Source: VBKO01 sp036393835 (GTDB taxonomy: Bacteria > Myxococcota > Myxococcia > Myxococcales > 40CM-4-68-19). Taken from it: 5,898 nucleotides of DNA. Where the stretch lies: contig DASWGI010000206.1 in assembly GCA_036393835.1 (NCBI GenBank), positions 1 to 5,898 on the forward strand, in the 5' to 3' direction. Position 1 is the first letter of the stretch. Each line of letters starts with the position of its first letter. A model generated the notes under the pieces. That model was given only the letters and a program-made list of their open reading frames with translations. It was not told where the DNA came from and searched no databases. Below, piece after piece: positions 5,559 to 5,898 of the stretch. Made by a program: the position numbers and the translations under genes.

Positions 5559-5746
5559 GCCTGGACAACGCTGGCCGGACCCTGTTTGTGAGGTCTCGAT
5601 CGCACGGGCGAGCGCCTCCCCGACGGCGGCCGCCCTTCCCCACGGCTCGAGCCCGGCTCGCCGTCGCAGATGACGCCTGCGACTACCCTTCGATGACTCT
5701 GGTAAGAGGCTGATGGTGGAACATCTTTCGGAATCGCCAAGAGCAC
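5555..5746 (-). CDS. Possible leader ORF upstream of alkB
   Basis: A 63-codon frame beginning with GTG at 5746, preceded by a full AAAGGAG Shine-Dalgarno four bases before the start. A second start, TTG at 5740, is better spaced. Its TGA overlaps the alkB ATG as ATGA, the same junction type as three others in the operon. The product (MLLAIPKDVPPSASYQ..., then an Arg/Pro/Ser-rich tail) matches no family I know. Against it, the first 20 or so codons use many A/T third positions, unlike the neighbours, so it may be untranslated leader RNA or a small regulatory ORF rather than a functional protein. Confidence 0.28.
   Translation of the reverse strand: MLLAIPKDVPPSASYQSHRRVVAGVICDGEPGSSRGEGRPPSGRRSPVRSRPHKQGPASVVQA
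5663..5683. promoter_or_regulatory. Perfect 7-7-7 dyad, candidate operator or leader hairpin
   Basis: GTCGCAG (5663-5669) and CTGCGAC (5677-5683) are exact inverted copies separated by seven bases. A 10-bp palindrome GGCTCGAGCC (5644-5653) lies next to it. The site is in the divergent region between alkB and the secreted-protein gene. It could be a repressor/activator site or an RNA hairpin in the alkB leader. No T run follows on either strand, so it is not a standard terminator. Confidence 0.35.
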
Positions 5747-5767
5747 GCAGCTCCTTTCGCGGCGGGG

Positions 5768-5776
5768 TGCTATTGT
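5768..5776 (+). promoter_or_regulatory. Possible extended -10 element next to the secreted-protein start
   Basis: TGCTATTGT resembles an extended -10 (TGn followed by TATTGT). It ends eight bases before the ATG at 5785, so transcription from it would begin about at the start codon and give a leaderless message. No -35 match was seen 17 bases upstream. Confidence 0.2.
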
Positions 5777-5784
5777 CCAAACCC

Positions 5785-5898
5785 ATGAAAACCGTCGCTG
5801 TTGCCGCCCTCGCCGCCGCGCTCTCGTTCCACGCTTCCGCAGAGGAGAAGCCCCTCGACAAGGCGAATGCGAAGCTGAGTGCGGGACAGAAATCGGTG
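5785..5898 (+). CDS. Secreted protein, N-terminal part (runs off window)
   Basis: The first 38 residues are visible. MKTVAVAALAAALSFHASA is a clean Sec signal peptide with cleavage likely after ASA, followed by EEKPLDKANAKLSAGQKSV, a lysine-rich, probably helical mature start. The protein would be periplasmic or secreted. No Shine-Dalgarno stands in the eight to twelve bases before the ATG, yet the signal peptide begins exactly here. The gene is divergent from the alkB operon and may share regulatory DNA with it. Too little is present to name a family. Confidence 0.6.
   Translation, partial: MKTVAVAALAAALSFHASAEEKPLDKANAKLSAGQKSV

Noticed and set aside
4762..5643. Upstream extension of the second oxygenase frame (530 codons in total)
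   Set aside because: It runs across alkB in a different frame and shows no domain; the conserved protein begins at about 4761-4773.
1..5898. CRISPR array, rRNA, tRNA or riboswitch
   Set aside because: No regularly spaced repeats and no recognisable RNA gene core were seen on either strand.

Overview
This is a very GC-rich bacterial window, with G or C at most third codon positions, from a Gram-negative and most likely proteobacterial chromosome. The evidence is an exosortase system, an IS91-type transposase remnant and signal peptides of Gram-negative type. I cannot fix the genus. The AlkB and Ogt variants resemble those often seen in actinobacteria and scattered proteobacteria, so lineage should not be inferred from the repair genes.

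Left part (1-2466, + strand). The window opens in the 3' end of an IS91-family transposase (1-378). A moderately AT-richer spacer (379-636) follows. Next is a two-gene protein-sorting cassette. The first gene encodes a 63-aa protein that is almost entirely signal peptide plus a C-terminal sorting tail (Ala-Pro-Glu-Phe motif, hydrophobic helix, Arg5 tail). The second encodes a large membrane protein fusing an exosortase (Cys190/Arg237/His258) to a CPBP/Abi intramembrane protease domain (EExxxR, FGxxH, HxxxN). This is the known exosortase E/protease (VPEID-CTERM) architecture. The dedicated substrate sits immediately upstream, and processing would leave a peptide of only about a dozen residues.

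Middle (2467-2619). A short convergent spacer with no clear terminator.

Right part (2620-5558, - strand). A tightly packed alkylation-damage operon, transcribed right to left: AlkB-type dioxygenase, a second 2OG-Fe(II) oxygenase, an ECF-type sigma factor, Ogt-type O6-alkylguanine DNA methyltransferase, and a stand-alone Ada metal-binding domain. The last three junctions are 4-base start/stop overlaps (ATGA or GTGA), which points to translational coupling. There is no AraC-type Ada activator here. The Ada functions appear split into separate small proteins, with a sigma factor as the only transcriptional regulator in the operon. A possible short leader ORF (5555-5746) also ends in an ATGA overlap with alkB.

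Right edge. After a 226-bp divergent intergenic region carrying a perfect 7-bp dyad, the start of a secreted protein (5785 onward, + strand) runs off the window.
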